From PALSA-1444 sp964291045 (GTDB lineage Bacteria > Chlamydiota > Chlamydiia > Chlamydiales > Rhabdochlamydiaceae), in assembly GCF_964291045.1 (NCBI RefSeq), contig NZ_OZ197277.1:868001-932000 (forward strand): DNA of 64,000 nt, written 5' to 3'. The translations under genes were made by a program, and so were the position numbers. Under the pieces are notes generated by a model. That model did not search any database. It had not been told where the DNA came from and was given only the letters and a program-made list of their open reading frames with translations. Positions within the stretch are counted from its first letter, which is position 1, and each line of letters begins with the position of its first letter. This document shows positions 45,751 to 54,678 of the stretch, piece after piece.

Positions 45751-47769
45751 TTATCCTGTATTTTTCTTAAGTTTATCTACCAATTTGACAACTTCTTCGT
45801 ATTTGGTCAAGCAAGGATTGCACCGATCTTTCTCACACAGCATCACAAAACCGCTCTTAAGCTCTTTACTTTGCCTCTTTAAAGAAGAAAGCGCCTCTGT
45901 TTTTTTAAAGATCACAGTAATGTGAGGAAGATAAGCGCTCTGTAGTAAATGTCTCACCTCATTAGAGAAATTTACATCTATCCCCTCTTGAATCATGATC
46001 ACTTTGGCATCGCTATCCAGGTAGTGAAATAAAGCGCTCATTTGATAAAAGCAAAGAGGAGCGGCTGTTTTTAAAAGAAAAGAGGCTCCTTGAAAAATCT
46101 CTTCTACTTGCTTTTGAAACCTATTTTCTCCTGTAATGAGATGAAGTCTTACCAAATTTTCAGCATGAACACTATTTCCAGATGGATAAGCATCATCATG
46201 AAAATGATACATTCTTGTGATGCTTTTTTGACGGTGAGCGGTTTGGTAAAACCCCTCCCCTTCACGCTTAAACTCTTTTTCTAAATGATCTGCTAAATCT
46301 ATAGCTTGCTGAAGGTAGCTCCGATCTCCTGTCATTTCAAACAAAGTAATGATGCCTTTAATAAAACAGGCGTAATCTTCTAAAATAGCTTCCCCTAAAG
46401 CCTCTCCCTCTCTCCATGCATGAAAGAGAGTGCCTTCTTGAAAAAGGTTTTCCCTGATGAAAGAAGCCGATTTTATAGCATGATCTAAATAAAGACCTCC
46501 TGCTAATGCAAGCGCGTCAATAGCTAGGCCATTATATCCTGTAATGATGAGCGTATGGGGTTGAGGTCTTTTTCTTTGACTCCGTTTTTTTAAAAGCACA
46601 TCTCTTGAGTGTGCTAAGCTCTTTTTGATGTATTCAAGAGAGGTGCGATAGCCTCTTGCAATATCATCTACTTGCATATCTATATAAAGAGTGCTTCTTG
46701 CTTGAGAGCCAAGATGCGGCATGACATTATAATAAGAACAAAAAATTTCACCCTCTTTTCCAGGAAGGAGATTTAAAACCTCTTCAGCAGTCCAGGTGTA
46801 AAACATCTCTTCTTCATGCCCTCTTCCTGAATCTTCTCCTGCATAAAACCCTCCACAAGGAGCTTTAAGGTGGCAAATGAGATAGTCTAATGTTTGAAAT
46901 GCAAGGGATTCGTAATCCCTTTCTTCTAGTGATCTTCCAAGAAGAAGAAAGCTTCTTGCTAAAAGAGCATTATCATAAAGGGTCTTTTCAAAATGCGGAA
47001 AAAGCCACTCTTCATCAACAGCATAACGAAAAAAACCGCCTCCTAGCACATCATGAAGCCCTCCTTTAGCGATCTTATCTGCTGTGAGGAGGACATAGTC
47101 CATCACTTTTGAATGATTGCGCCTTCTCCCCCACTTCAGTAAAAACTCTAGATGAAACCCTAGGGGAAATTTGGCGGCATTTTTAATACCCCCATTCTCA
47201 AAATCTGCAACTTGTAAAAACGCCTCTACCCCTTTTTCAAGATCTTGCATCACAGGAAGGCCACTTTTTTTAACAGATCTATTTTCTTGAAAAGGATCAA
47301 GAGTGGGAGTGCATTCAGATAACAAACGATTTTTTTCAGAAGAGCGCCACTTTTTTTCAACTGTTTTTACCACGGTTAAAAAAGAAGGAAGTGTTAATGA
47401 GCCGTTTAAAGGAAGGTAGGTAAAGGCTGTAAGCGGCACTAAATCTGAAGTGAGAATGAGGTTTAAAGGCCAGCCTGTCTTTTCTTTTAACCACCTTTCT
47501 GATGCCTGCATATAAAAGCTACTCACTTCAGGATACAGGTCTTTATCGATTCTAATGGAAATAAAATTTGTATTTAAGGTAGATATGACCTCTGGATGTT
47601 GAAAGACCTCTTCTTCCATCACATGGCAAAAATGACACGTCTCATAGGTAATGGATAAAAAAAGGAGCTTTTCTTGTTCTTGGGCATGATAAAATGTTGT
47701 TTTTTCCCAAGGATACCATTTCATGTTTTGATCACAAGAGGCGTGAGGTAAATCAATAGACAAGTTCAA
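45751..47769 (-). CDS. YyaL/SSP411-type protein: thioredoxin-like plus six-hairpin domain
   Basis: A 672-residue member of the DUF255 (Thioredox_DsbH) family. The N-terminal thioredoxin-like domain has the redox motif CHFC at 45-48 within SITYETCHFCHVMEEEVF, then NFISIRIDKDLYPEV. The rest is an alpha/alpha six-hairpin (glycosidase-like) domain with LGGGFFRYAVDEEWLFPHFE and GGFYAGEDSGRG. Bacterial homologues are widespread but poorly characterised; some are annotated as spermatogenesis-associated-like or as sugar epimerase-like. It overlaps the RodZ-like gene by 17 bases and runs into pkn1 with a 2-base gap, so the three are co-transcribed. Confidence 0.88.
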   Translation of the reverse strand: MNLSIDLPHASCDQNMKWYPWEKTTFYHAQEQEKLLFLSITYETCHFCHVMEEEVFQHPEVISTLNTNFISIRIDKDLYPEVSSFYMQASERWLKEKTGWPLNLILTSDLVPLTAFTYLPLNGSLTLPSFLTVVKTVEKKWRSSEKNRLLSECTPTLDPFQENRSVKKSGLPVMQDLEKGVEAFLQVADFENGGIKNAAKFPLGFHLEFLLKWGRRRNHSKVMDYVLLTADKIAKGGLHDVLGGGFFRYAVDEEWLFPHFEKTLYDNALLARSFLLLGRSLEERDYESLAFQTLDYLICHLKAPCGGFYAGEDSGRGHEEEMFYTWTAEEVLNLLPGKEGEIFCSYYNVMPHLGSQARSTLYIDMQVDDIARGYRTSLEYIKKSLAHSRDVLLKKRSQRKRPQPHTLIITGYNGLAIDALALAGGLYLDHAIKSASFIRENLFQEGTLFHAWREGEALGEAILEDYACFIKGIITLFEMTGDRSYLQQAIDLADHLEKEFKREGEGFYQTAHRQKSITRMYHFHDDAYPSGNSVHAENLVRLHLITGENRFQKQVEEIFQGASFLLKTAAPLCFYQMSALFHYLDSDAKVIMIQEGIDVNFSNEVRHLLQSAYLPHITVIFKKTEALSSLKRQSKELKSGFVMLCEKDRCNPCLTKYEEVVKLVDKLKKNTG

Positions 47770-48166
47770 AGAACCAAATGATATATCCTGTTAAGAGTAA
47801 AAAGGCTCCAATCCCTAAAATCTTGATAAAAAGGGATTTAAATTTCCCTTCACCCTTATGCGGAATCACCCGCATTTCAAGGGTCCCAATGCCGTAAGAA
47901 AAATCGTGTTTTTTAGAGGGCTGCTGAAAAATATGGGGATAGCTCTTTTTGATCGCTTCTTCTTGAATCCCTAAAAAAGTGGCATACTGTTTAATAAATC
48001 CTTGGACATAAACAGCTGCTAATCTCTCACCAAGAGTCCCCTCTTCAATCGATGCTAACACCGACTCTCCGATAGAAATGCCATTTTTTACATCTTTTAA
48101 CGTGAGGTTTTTTTCCACTCTTTTGGCTTTTAAAGCTTGACCTAACTGTCTAAATTCTTCTTCCAC
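47753..48166 (-). CDS. RodZ-like helix-turn-helix membrane protein
   Basis: A 137-residue protein with a RodZ-type HTH_25 domain at 1-75 (LGQALKAKRVEKNLTLKDV, ASIEEG, AAVYVQGFIKQYATFLGI) and one membrane segment near 112-135. RodZ tethers MreB to the inner membrane. The periplasmic domain found in E. coli is missing, as in the short chlamydial RodZ. In Chlamydia the rodZ gene also lies next to rnhC (from memory); here the two are divergent with a 113-base spacer. An AAG-rich start region supports the ATG. Confidence 0.85.
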   Translation of the reverse strand: MEEEFRQLGQALKAKRVEKNLTLKDVKNGISIGESVLASIEEGTLGERLAAVYVQGFIKQYATFLGIQEEAIKKSYPHIFQQPSKKHDFSYGIGTLEMRVIPHKGEGKFKSLFIKILGIGAFLLLTGYIIWFFELVY

Positions 48167-48279
48167 TTGGAAACTCTTTTTAAAATTATACGTTCAATAT
48201 AATCGGTTTACTCTCTCAATGCAACTTCTCTTTTTTGAATTAAAATCCAGGTTGCTCATGAGATCTCTATTATGGTAGC

Positions 48280-49176
48280 ATGATAGCTCTTATGACCATC
48301 TTTGTAACAAAAATTGACACCTCGTTATCTCTTAAACTTGAGCAAGATCTAGAAAATCAAGGCTTTACCCTTTCCAAACCTCCCTATACCCTTTTTTCTG
48401 CAGCAAAACCGGGAGTTTCTTGCACGCTTTACCAAAGTGGAAAGCTCACGGTACAAGGAAAAAATAAAGATGAATTCATTCTTTACTACTTAGAACCTGA
48501 AATTTTAAAAACAACAGAGTTTAGCCACCCTCCTCAAACAGTGGATTTTACTGCAAGGATTGGAGGCGATGAAGCGGGAAAAGGAGATTTCTTTGGTCCT
48601 CTTTGCATCGCAGCTGTTTATGGAGATGCTAAGATCATTGAAGAGCTTTTAAAGCTGGGTGTTAAAGACAGTAAAGAGATGACAGACCCTCATATGATCT
48701 CTCTTGCTCCTAAAATTCAAGCTGTTGCCCCTTCTAAAGTGATCAAAATATTTCCTTCTAAATACAATGAAATGTATGCAAGTTTTCAAAATCTTAACCA
48801 CCTTCTTGCTTGGGGACATGCAGCTGCTGTCTCTGAACTCTCTCTTCAAACAGGATGTAAAGAGGTTTTAATCGACCAATTTGCAAAGGCTCCTCTTGTC
48901 GATATTGCACTTAAGAAAAAAGGGCTTCGGTTAAATGTGACTCAAAGAACAAAAGCAGAATCCGATCCTCTTGTGGCTGCAGCTTCTATTTTAGCAAGAT
49001 CTGCGTTTGTTCAAGGAATGGATAGACTCAGTGATGAGGCAGGATTTACGCTTCCTAAGGGAGCAGCATCCATTGTGATTAAAGCAGGAAAAAGAATTTT
49101 AGAGCAGAAAGGAAAAGAGGCTTTAGCGCAATTTTGTAAGCTCCATTTTAAAACAACCCAAGAAGTTCTTCATTAA
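48280..49176 (+). CDS. rnhC: ribonuclease HIII
   Basis: A 298-residue RNase HIII, which cleaves RNA in RNA-DNA hybrids such as R-loops and primers. The N-terminal TBP-like substrate-binding domain (VSCTLYQSGKLTVQGKNKDEF) is followed by the catalytic start RIGGDEAGKGDFFGPLCIAA with Asp97 and Glu98; KLGVKDSKEM and QRTKAESDPLVAAASILAR supply the other acidic residues. The whole chain resembles chlamydial RnhC. A second ATG four codons in (48292) is an equally possible start. Gene order next to the RodZ-like gene supports a chlamydial origin. Confidence 0.93.
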   Translation: MIALMTIFVTKIDTSLSLKLEQDLENQGFTLSKPPYTLFSAAKPGVSCTLYQSGKLTVQGKNKDEFILYYLEPEILKTTEFSHPPQTVDFTARIGGDEAGKGDFFGPLCIAAVYGDAKIIEELLKLGVKDSKEMTDPHMISLAPKIQAVAPSKVIKIFPSKYNEMYASFQNLNHLLAWGHAAAVSELSLQTGCKEVLIDQFAKAPLVDIALKKKGLRLNVTQRTKAESDPLVAAASILARSAFVQGMDRLSDEAGFTLPKGAASIVIKAGKRILEQKGKEALAQFCKLHFKTTQEVLH

Positions 49177-49307
49177 GATTTCTTCGGTGGATAGAGTACA
49201 TAACTTCCCCTAGTGATTTTGTATTTTCACCCCCCTCCTGACTAACGTGATTAATCTAAAAAATGATCCCATTTTTCCGCCCTATTATAAATAAACTACA
49301 GAGGCTT

Positions 49308-49337
49308 ATGAGTAGAAGCCATTTGACTCCTACTCAT
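49308..49337. terminator. hairpin between rnhC and the converging TPR-like gene
   Basis: ATGAGTAG (49308-49315) and CTACTCAT (49330-49337) form an 8-base perfect stem with a 14-base loop. It overlaps the TAG stop of the minus-strand gene. There is no T-run; a similar ATGAGTA...TACTCAT stem is at 50826-50852. Confidence 0.4.
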
Positions 49338-50669
49338 GAAATAAATAAAATTTTTTTAAATCAATCACCCGGGTAGAGTCTAGCTCAAAGGCTCGGATAA
49401 AAAGATCTCCTCTTGAAAGAACTGTCTCTCCATCAAAAAGAAGAATGCCATCTCTATCCTCCATGATAAGAGCTGCTAAATGGTACGCTTCTTCTTGATA
49501 GGTGCCCAGCTGAATTGCTCTCATTAAAAGCTGCTTACAGGGTAGAGTGATCCCATTCAAAAGCTGAGTATTCTTATCCCCCTTTAAGAAGAGCTCTTTG
49601 CCTAAAAGAAAGTAAGGCAAACTATACTCAGGATTAATATCGATAGCTTTTAGATAAAGAGATTCTTTTGAGGCATAACTCTTTTCCTGAATCATCAAAG
49701 GAGCTTGAAAGCTTCTAGCAAGAGCTACATAAGCTTCTTCACAAGAAGGTAAATAGGTTAACAACCCAAGTAAAAACTTCTGTTTCTTTGCAAAATAAAG
49801 ATTGTCATCAAGTTTTATATCCTGTAAATCTTCATATTTATATGAACTGTTTAAAGAATCATAATACTCTATAATCGAATTTTCAAATTTTTCACCCTCA
49901 AGATTTTTATAACTTTCTAGACACTCTTCAGAAATCAAAAGATATTTAACCCATGATTCTTTAAGTTCCTGTTGAGAAAGAATCTGTGCTAATGTGATAT
50001 GCGCTTTCCAGTGATCTGTAGAAGAGAAGAAGTTTTCTTCTAAAGCAGAACCCAATATTTCCTCTTTTCTTACGTGTTCATGAGGATACAATGATTCTGC
50101 TTCTTTTATGAGTAAACTACGCTCGTCTTTATTTAGATCAGCTTCTCCTTCTCTATAACAGCTTCTTTTTTCATAAAGCTTATTATTTAATGTGATACGT
50201 TGTTCGGGGTGAAGAGCATCCCCAATTTGTATCAAAAAGCGGTTATCTTGACTTTTTTGATAGGCATAGACATAAGCCATTAATTTTGTGAGCTTCACTC
50301 CATCTTGTAATACGATAGGTTTTCTAGAAGAAAGATATCTCCCAACCCCTTTATCTCCCCTATCCTTTAAATATATTGATGAAAGAAAAGGAAGCGTATG
50401 TTGATAAATTGCCTTTGTAGAGATGACCTTATGATTGTGTAAGGTTAGAGAAATCCCTTGCTTTAAGACTGTTTCATTAAAAGATAGATCTTCGGGAGTA
50501 AGCCAGCTCTTAAGAGCATAAAGAAGAGATTTTGATTTTTTATGTAATAGGGAAGCTGCAGAGAAAACAGCAGGGGCAAACCGCGGACTAAATGTAGCGG
50601 TAGGATCTTGGTGTGTTGCATAATATCTAAAAATCGCATTTTTAAATAAAAAAATGATATTGTTTTCAT
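49330..50669 (-). CDS. unknown TPR-like protein with a frameshifted 5' end
   Basis: An uninterrupted frame runs from a stop at 50674-50676 to the TAG at 49330, but it has no ATG, GTG or TTG before the GTG at 50298. The upstream 125 codons nevertheless look coding (YYATHQDPTATFSPRFAPAV, SLLHKKSKSLLYALKSWL, LPFLSSIYLKDRGDKGVGRY). An ATG at 50667-50669 lies one base out of frame, and adding one T to the T7 run at 50648-50654 (read on the minus strand) joins it to the main frame as MKTISFFLFKNAIFRYYATH. The full product would be about 445 residues. The second half has TPR-like repeats (CEEAYVALARSFQ, SLYLKAIDINPEYSLPYFLL). Either a decayed gene, a phase-variable tract or a homopolymer read error. 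Function unknown. Confidence 0.6.
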
Positions 50670-51043
50670 TTTTTTAATAATTTTATACTTATATTTCCTA
50701 CAAATTATGTGAGAAATTAGGCCAGTTTTTTTGAAAAATGAGAGTTTTTTTAAGAAACTAGTGTTTTTAGAGTATTATGCAACACACCCATTTAAGGTAA
50801 AAAATCAGAAAAGCTAAACTAAGAGATGAGTATGAATTTGGGTACTACTCATTTAAAAAAAGCCCATAGCAAGAATGCCATGCTTATTTTTTAATCCATC
50901 CAAATTTTATTAAAGATGTTTTAGCGTGTGCTGAGCTGTTACAACTCTGTAAAACCCATGACTGAGTACAAAAAAAAACCTCTTTTCATCATCCTATCAA
51001 AAGTGTGATAAAAAGAGGCTTTATCGTATTTTCAGGTTAAATA
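50670..51043. other. AT-rich intergenic region
   Basis: Between the TPR-like gene and the helicase gene, both on the minus strand. Contents seen: a hairpin ATGAGTA (50826-50832) with TACTCAT (50846-50852) and the helicase terminator at 50970-51020. No coding fragment was convincing. The promoter of the TPR-like gene should be here but no clear boxes were found. Confidence 0.4.
50970..51020 (-). terminator. rho-independent terminator of the DEAD-box helicase gene
   Basis: On the minus strand CCTCTTTT (51011-51018) pairs with AAAAGAGG (50979-50986) around a 24-base loop that can itself pair weakly, followed by nine T (50970-50978). It lies 26 bases past the stop codon of the helicase. Confidence 0.85.
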
Positions 51044-52540
51044 CTATTTGAAACGAGGACGATTTCCTTTGAAACCTCTTCCTGTATCAGAAGATCCTGG
51101 CCCTCTTCTTGAAGAAAAACCGGGTCTTCCTTGACCTGAATTTCTTGATTCTCTTCTTGGCCTTTCACTTGAAAATGTAGATCCTTCACCTAAATGCATT
51201 TTGAAAGATGCCCCATCGCTTCCTTGAAGAAGGCTTTCTCTTCTTCCTGGTTTAAAAGGTTGATCAGAAGAGGGAAAACTCTCTCTTTTTGGACGAGAAT
51301 CAGAGAATGATGACCCTTCTCTTCTTGGTCTAGATGATGAATCATCTCTTCTTGGTCGAGAGAATGATCTTCTTTCACCTGAAAAAGGCCTCTGTTTTCT
51401 AGAAGACTTTGAAGAACCTTCAGAATGTGAAGAGTGATCAGGAGCGCTTTCTTTTCCTGCAAATCGCTCAATTTCTCTTTTAATTTGACGATCTTTATGA
51501 GAAAAGAAAGAGATAGCAATCCCTTTATTTCCAGCTCTTCCTGTTCTTCCAATACGGTGGATATAGTCATCAAGACTTTGCGGCGCATCAAAATTGATCA
51601 CGTGACTCACATTAGACACATCAATACCCCGACCTGCAACATCTGTTGCAACGAGAATCTTGATCTTTCCATCACGGAACTGTTGAATTGTCTTTGTTCT
51701 TTGACGTTGATTTAAATCTCCATGGAGAGATCCTGAATAAATTCCTTGATCTCGTAAATCATCTGAAATACGGCGCGCTTGCATTTTAGTGGATGAGAAA
51801 ACAATGGCTTGAGTCAGTTCTGCCTCGGATAAAATCTTTTCTAATTGATTTTGTTTATCCGCTAAATTATCTGTTTGAAGAAATTCTTGCGTGATATTTT
51901 CATGCCGATTTTGCGTTGTATCTGTAGAAATTTCTACAGGATCTCTTAGAAGCTCTGCAGAAAGTTTACGGATGCCTTTTCCAAATGTCGCTGTAAACAT
52001 GAGTGTTTGTCTTGTCTCAGGAAGAGCTTCAGCGATATCTTTAACAGGACCAATAAATCCCATATCCAGCATGCGGTCAGCTTCATCTAAGATAAACATC
52101 TCAATTTCACTGAGTTTAATCCGTCTTTGATTCATATGATCTAAAAAACGGCCAGGAGTTGCAATCAAGATATCGTGACGTCTTGCCAGCTCTTGATTTT
52201 GCTTAGGGTAAGGGACTCCCCCATATAATGAAACCGTGACAAGACCTAAAGATCTTCCTAGTTTTTGAGATTCTGAAGCAAGTTGGATCACAAGTTCACG
52301 AGTAGGAGCTAGGATTAAAACTCTAGGTCCTTTACGAGCTGTTGTGCTTGAGAGCTTCATGAGTGCAGGAAGAAGGAAAGCCGCTGACTTACCTGTCCCT
52401 GTCTGTGCTGATGCTCTAAGGTCTCCTCCCTTCATAATTTGAGGAATAGCTTCAGCTTGAATCGGAGTCGGCGCTTGAAACCCAAGGCCTTCCAAAGTTT
52501 TAAGAATTTTTTCGTTGTTAATAATGTCTTTAAATTGCAT
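51044..52540 (-). CDS. DEAD-box RNA helicase, RhlE-like, with basic RGS-rich tail
   Basis: A 498-residue ATP-dependent RNA helicase with the family motifs in order: GFQAPTPIQ (Q motif), AQTGTGKSAAFLLP (I), PTRELVIQ (Ia), LDEADRML (II), TATFGK (III, SAT replaced by TAT), VATDVAGRGIDV (V) and HRIGRTGRAG (VI). From about residue 370 a 130-residue low-complexity tail is rich in Arg, Ser, Gly and Phe, with repeated RPRR and RRES stretches, typical of RNA-binding and condensate-forming tails of RhlE/CsdA-like helicases. An AGGA site precedes the ATG. Probable roles are RNA decay and ribosome assembly. Confidence 0.92.
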   Translation of the reverse strand: MQFKDIINNEKILKTLEGLGFQAPTPIQAEAIPQIMKGGDLRASAQTGTGKSAAFLLPALMKLSSTTARKGPRVLILAPTRELVIQLASESQKLGRSLGLVTVSLYGGVPYPKQNQELARRHDILIATPGRFLDHMNQRRIKLSEIEMFILDEADRMLDMGFIGPVKDIAEALPETRQTLMFTATFGKGIRKLSAELLRDPVEISTDTTQNRHENITQEFLQTDNLADKQNQLEKILSEAELTQAIVFSSTKMQARRISDDLRDQGIYSGSLHGDLNQRQRTKTIQQFRDGKIKILVATDVAGRGIDVSNVSHVINFDAPQSLDDYIHRIGRTGRAGNKGIAISFFSHKDRQIKREIERFAGKESAPDHSSHSEGSSKSSRKQRPFSGERRSFSRPRRDDSSSRPRREGSSFSDSRPKRESFPSSDQPFKPGRRESLLQGSDGASFKMHLGEGSTFSSERPRRESRNSGQGRPGFSSRRGPGSSDTGRGFKGNRPRFK

Positions 52541-52842
52541 GTAATCCTAATCTTACTGGGAACTCCCAGATGTGAGGGTTACAGTTTAACATATTCAGAG
52601 ATACAACGCATTAAAAATCAATAATTATTTTTTTCAAGGTGGAAACAATTTTATCCTGTATCTTTTAAAATACCTTTTGGATCAAAAGTGAAATGCCTCA
52701 CTTAAGATCCAAATATGCTTTGCTTTTTTCTTTACTCTTTGACTCTCCTATTTTGCCTATTCTCTACAAGAAGGAAGATCAGCGCGCTAAAGATTTACGC
52801 CGCGGCTGTTTATCTTGAAGCTTGATGTTTTCGTATCAAAAT
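52541..52842. other. intergenic region with a strong inverted repeat
   Basis: Upstream of the helicase gene. It contains the helicase leader (a small CTGGG/CCCAG hairpin near 52557-52570) and the inverted repeat at 52679-52710. No gene was found in the remainder (52711-52842). Confidence 0.4.
52679..52710. repeat. near-perfect 32-base inverted repeat
   Basis: GGATC..AAGTGA (52679-52691) pairs with TCACTT..GATCC (52698-52710) with only a two-base mismatch pair and a 6-base loop. On the plus strand a T-rich run follows. It could be the terminator of the minus-strand membrane protein gene or an insertion scar. Confidence 0.5.
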
Positions 52843-52998
52843 CTATGAATAGAGCTTGAGAAAAAGAACATGGAGATGTTCTCTTAGTTGAATAAATGCA
52901 CACTCGTTAGGATATTTTTGAGGAATGTAATAAGATAAAGTCTTAAAAATGGTTCTCCTATTCCCCGCCATTACACGGTATAGAAAATCTATTACTTT
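52843..52998 (-). pseudogene. frameshifted 3' continuation of the 348-residue membrane protein gene
   Basis: Just past the stop at 52992 a second frame, open from about 52998, reads IYKKVIDFLYRVMAGNRR, then TIFKTLSYYIPQKYPNECAF and LREHLHVLFLKLYS before TAG at 52843. It looks coding and ends in the helix-NPE-helix pattern seen at the ends of the related proteins at 54679 (RHANPELPIYHEALHQF) and 1804 (YVNPEMA). It is probably the lost C-terminus of the neighbouring gene after a one-base indel near 52990-53000. A separate 42-codon gene starting with the ATG at 52971 is the alternative. Confidence 0.5.
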
Positions 52999-54038
52999 CT
53001 TATAAATCTAAGATCTATCCCATCACGCTTTTTCTTTAATTCTTCCCGTGCGTTATAACTTAGGTCATCCCTCTTTAGCGCATCTTCAATTTTATCAGCA
53101 ACCATCTGTTTATGCGTGTACTCATCATATTCTTTTTTTAAATCGTCGATCGCAACTGTTTGACCTCCTTGAAGCTTATTCAGAGCTTGATAGATCGTAA
53201 AAGCCATACTTTTTTCTAAAATTTTATGACTCTCTTCCGATTTTGCCTCTTTTAGCTTGACGGTTGGGATTAACTTCATCACATTAGCTGCTGTATAAGG
53301 TTTCATCTCCTGATTAGACGCCTTAGCTTTTTCCACTTTATTGAAAATCTCATTAATTGAGTGAACTTGGGGATAGTTAAATAAGCAATAAAGAGATTCT
53401 ATTCCTTGAATAAAAGAATCATTTGAATTTTGATTGAAATTCACAACATGCTTTAATATGCTTACAGAGTTATTCAACTCTTGAATCATGACATCTTCTG
53501 GTTTAGAGGATAATTCTTTTAAAAATGCGTTCATATAATTGAAGCAAAGACGCTTTTTGTCCTCAATAGAGAGAAAATCAGAAGCTCTAAAATGTAAACG
53601 CCCATCAGATAACTGCTGAACTGCCCGGGAAAAATGCAGAAGCCCATGCTCCATCACAGCTTTATGAAATGATTGGATTTGCTGCTCAAGTTTAACGCTC
53701 TCTTGACTAGCTAACCTAACAGCCCTAGAAGAACGGTAAATAACAATTCCAAATAGCGCAGTAAGCCCTACAAATGTTAATCGATTAAGCCAGGTAAAAG
53801 AGCGAAAAGTGAAAAAATTCTTTCTCAGTGTAAAGGAAGCACTAACAATTAAAAGAAGCTCTGTTGCTATCACTCCGGTTAACTGGTTAATCCATACTGT
53901 TTTTTGAGTCTCTAATGCACCAAATACAGCATGAACACCTTTTTGATCGTGATGAATGGTAATAGGATTGATGTTTAATAAGCTTAAACGCAACTCCACC
54001 CATCTTTTATTAAGAAATAATTGATTAAAAATGCTCAC
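52992..54038 (-). CDS. unknown membrane protein, two N-terminal segments, probably truncated by frameshift
   Basis: A 348-residue product starting with GTG after an AGGGAAG site. Hydrophobic segments lie at about 54-71 and 84-103; the rest is helical and charged (QSFHKAVMEHGLLHFSRAVQ, EDKKRLCFNYMNAFLKEL). The layout matches the divergent gene at 54679 (two segments at 57-74 and 84-107) and more loosely the gene at 1804, suggesting a lineage-specific family. The end DLRFIRK is unlike the relatives, whose C-terminal helix pair is instead encoded in the next frame at 52843-52998. Function not recognised. Confidence 0.62.
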   Translation of the reverse strand: MSIFNQLFLNKRWVELRLSLLNINPITIHHDQKGVHAVFGALETQKTVWINQLTGVIATELLLIVSASFTLRKNFFTFRSFTWLNRLTFVGLTALFGIVIYRSSRAVRLASQESVKLEQQIQSFHKAVMEHGLLHFSRAVQQLSDGRLHFRASDFLSIEDKKRLCFNYMNAFLKELSSKPEDVMIQELNNSVSILKHVVNFNQNSNDSFIQGIESLYCLFNYPQVHSINEIFNKVEKAKASNQEMKPYTAANVMKLIPTVKLKEAKSEESHKILEKSMAFTIYQALNKLQGGQTVAIDDLKKEYDEYTHKQMVADKIEDALKRDDLSYNAREELKKKRDGIDLRFIRK

Positions 54039-54678
54039 TTGACTTCCCTTTATAACGATCAGTTTACCTTAAAGTACACTATTTATCATCTATCAATTAA
54101 ATGCATGTATTTAATAGGGCTTCCATCAAAAGATGAATCCCTTTTTAAATTTTTATATAGAACGCTCTATCATCCATCAACTTTTACCACGTTTTAGATA
54201 AATAAATATTTTTACAAAAAAGACACTAACCTTTTGAAAAGCAGATAAAAAGCTCTCAGGAATTTCTCAAATAAACATAGAAGAAGTCCAAGCTCTTTTA
54301 AGACATTTAATTTATAAACAACAAAGTTTAGGCATTTAAGGCCCCGAAAATAATCCCTAGATTACTACATCTCTATCCAAAAAAAACTTGGCTTAAGCTC
54401 CTCCTCATCTTGACATCTTTGAATGAGAAAAAAACATCCAGGATACAGGATACACAAATGTTAAAAAGCCCTGCTTAAATTCATTTTAAATTCAACTCAT
54501 GACAACAGTTGATACAGTCATTATTTATGATAATTAGAAAAAAAGGGTTTTCTTATTATTTGTAAATAATCTATAGTTCCTGTTCGAGAGGCGGTAATTT
54601 TTTAAAAAAAATAAAAATCTATCTATTAACGCCTGAGGCGCGCATAAATTTTTTTTCGAACCTATAGGATATATATTT
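54039..54678. other. AT-rich divergent intergenic region with a coding remnant
   Basis: 640 bases between two divergent members of one membrane-protein family. At 54238-54339 (plus strand) a short frame KADKKLSGISQINIEEVQAL and LLRHLIYKQQSLGI ends in TAA and looks like the tail of a lost gene; it has a stop just upstream. The right end carries a structured leader (54582-54661). Promoters for both genes must lie here but none is clear. Confidence 0.4.
54582..54661 (+). promoter_or_regulatory. structured leader before the 450-residue membrane protein gene
   Basis: An outer stem GTTCGA (54582-54587) with TCGAAC (54656-54661) encloses an inner stem AGGCG (54589-54593) with CGCCT (54630-54634), and a GCCTGAGGC palindrome with a T8 run. 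The structure ends 5 bases before the AGGA ribosome site of the gene at 54679. It could be an attenuator or a translational control hairpin; only the pairing is seen. Confidence 0.35.

Noticed and set aside
50463..50669. 68-codon minus-strand frame with its own ATG
   Set aside because: Only its first few codons seem meaningful; the rest is the out-of-frame shadow of the longer TPR-like gene, whose frame looks far more coding.
50826..50852. ATGAGTA...TACTCAT hairpin matching one at 49308-49337 as a possible dispersed repeat
   Set aside because: Only seven to eight bases of the arms are shared and the loops differ; chance cannot be excluded.
51190..51591. 133-codon frame inside the helicase gene
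   Set aside because: Shadow of the repetitive Arg/Ser-rich helicase tail in another frame.
54576..54600. TTCGA sequence resembling a tRNA T-arm
   Set aside because: No acceptor, D or anticodon stem can be drawn around it; no tRNA was recognised in the window.
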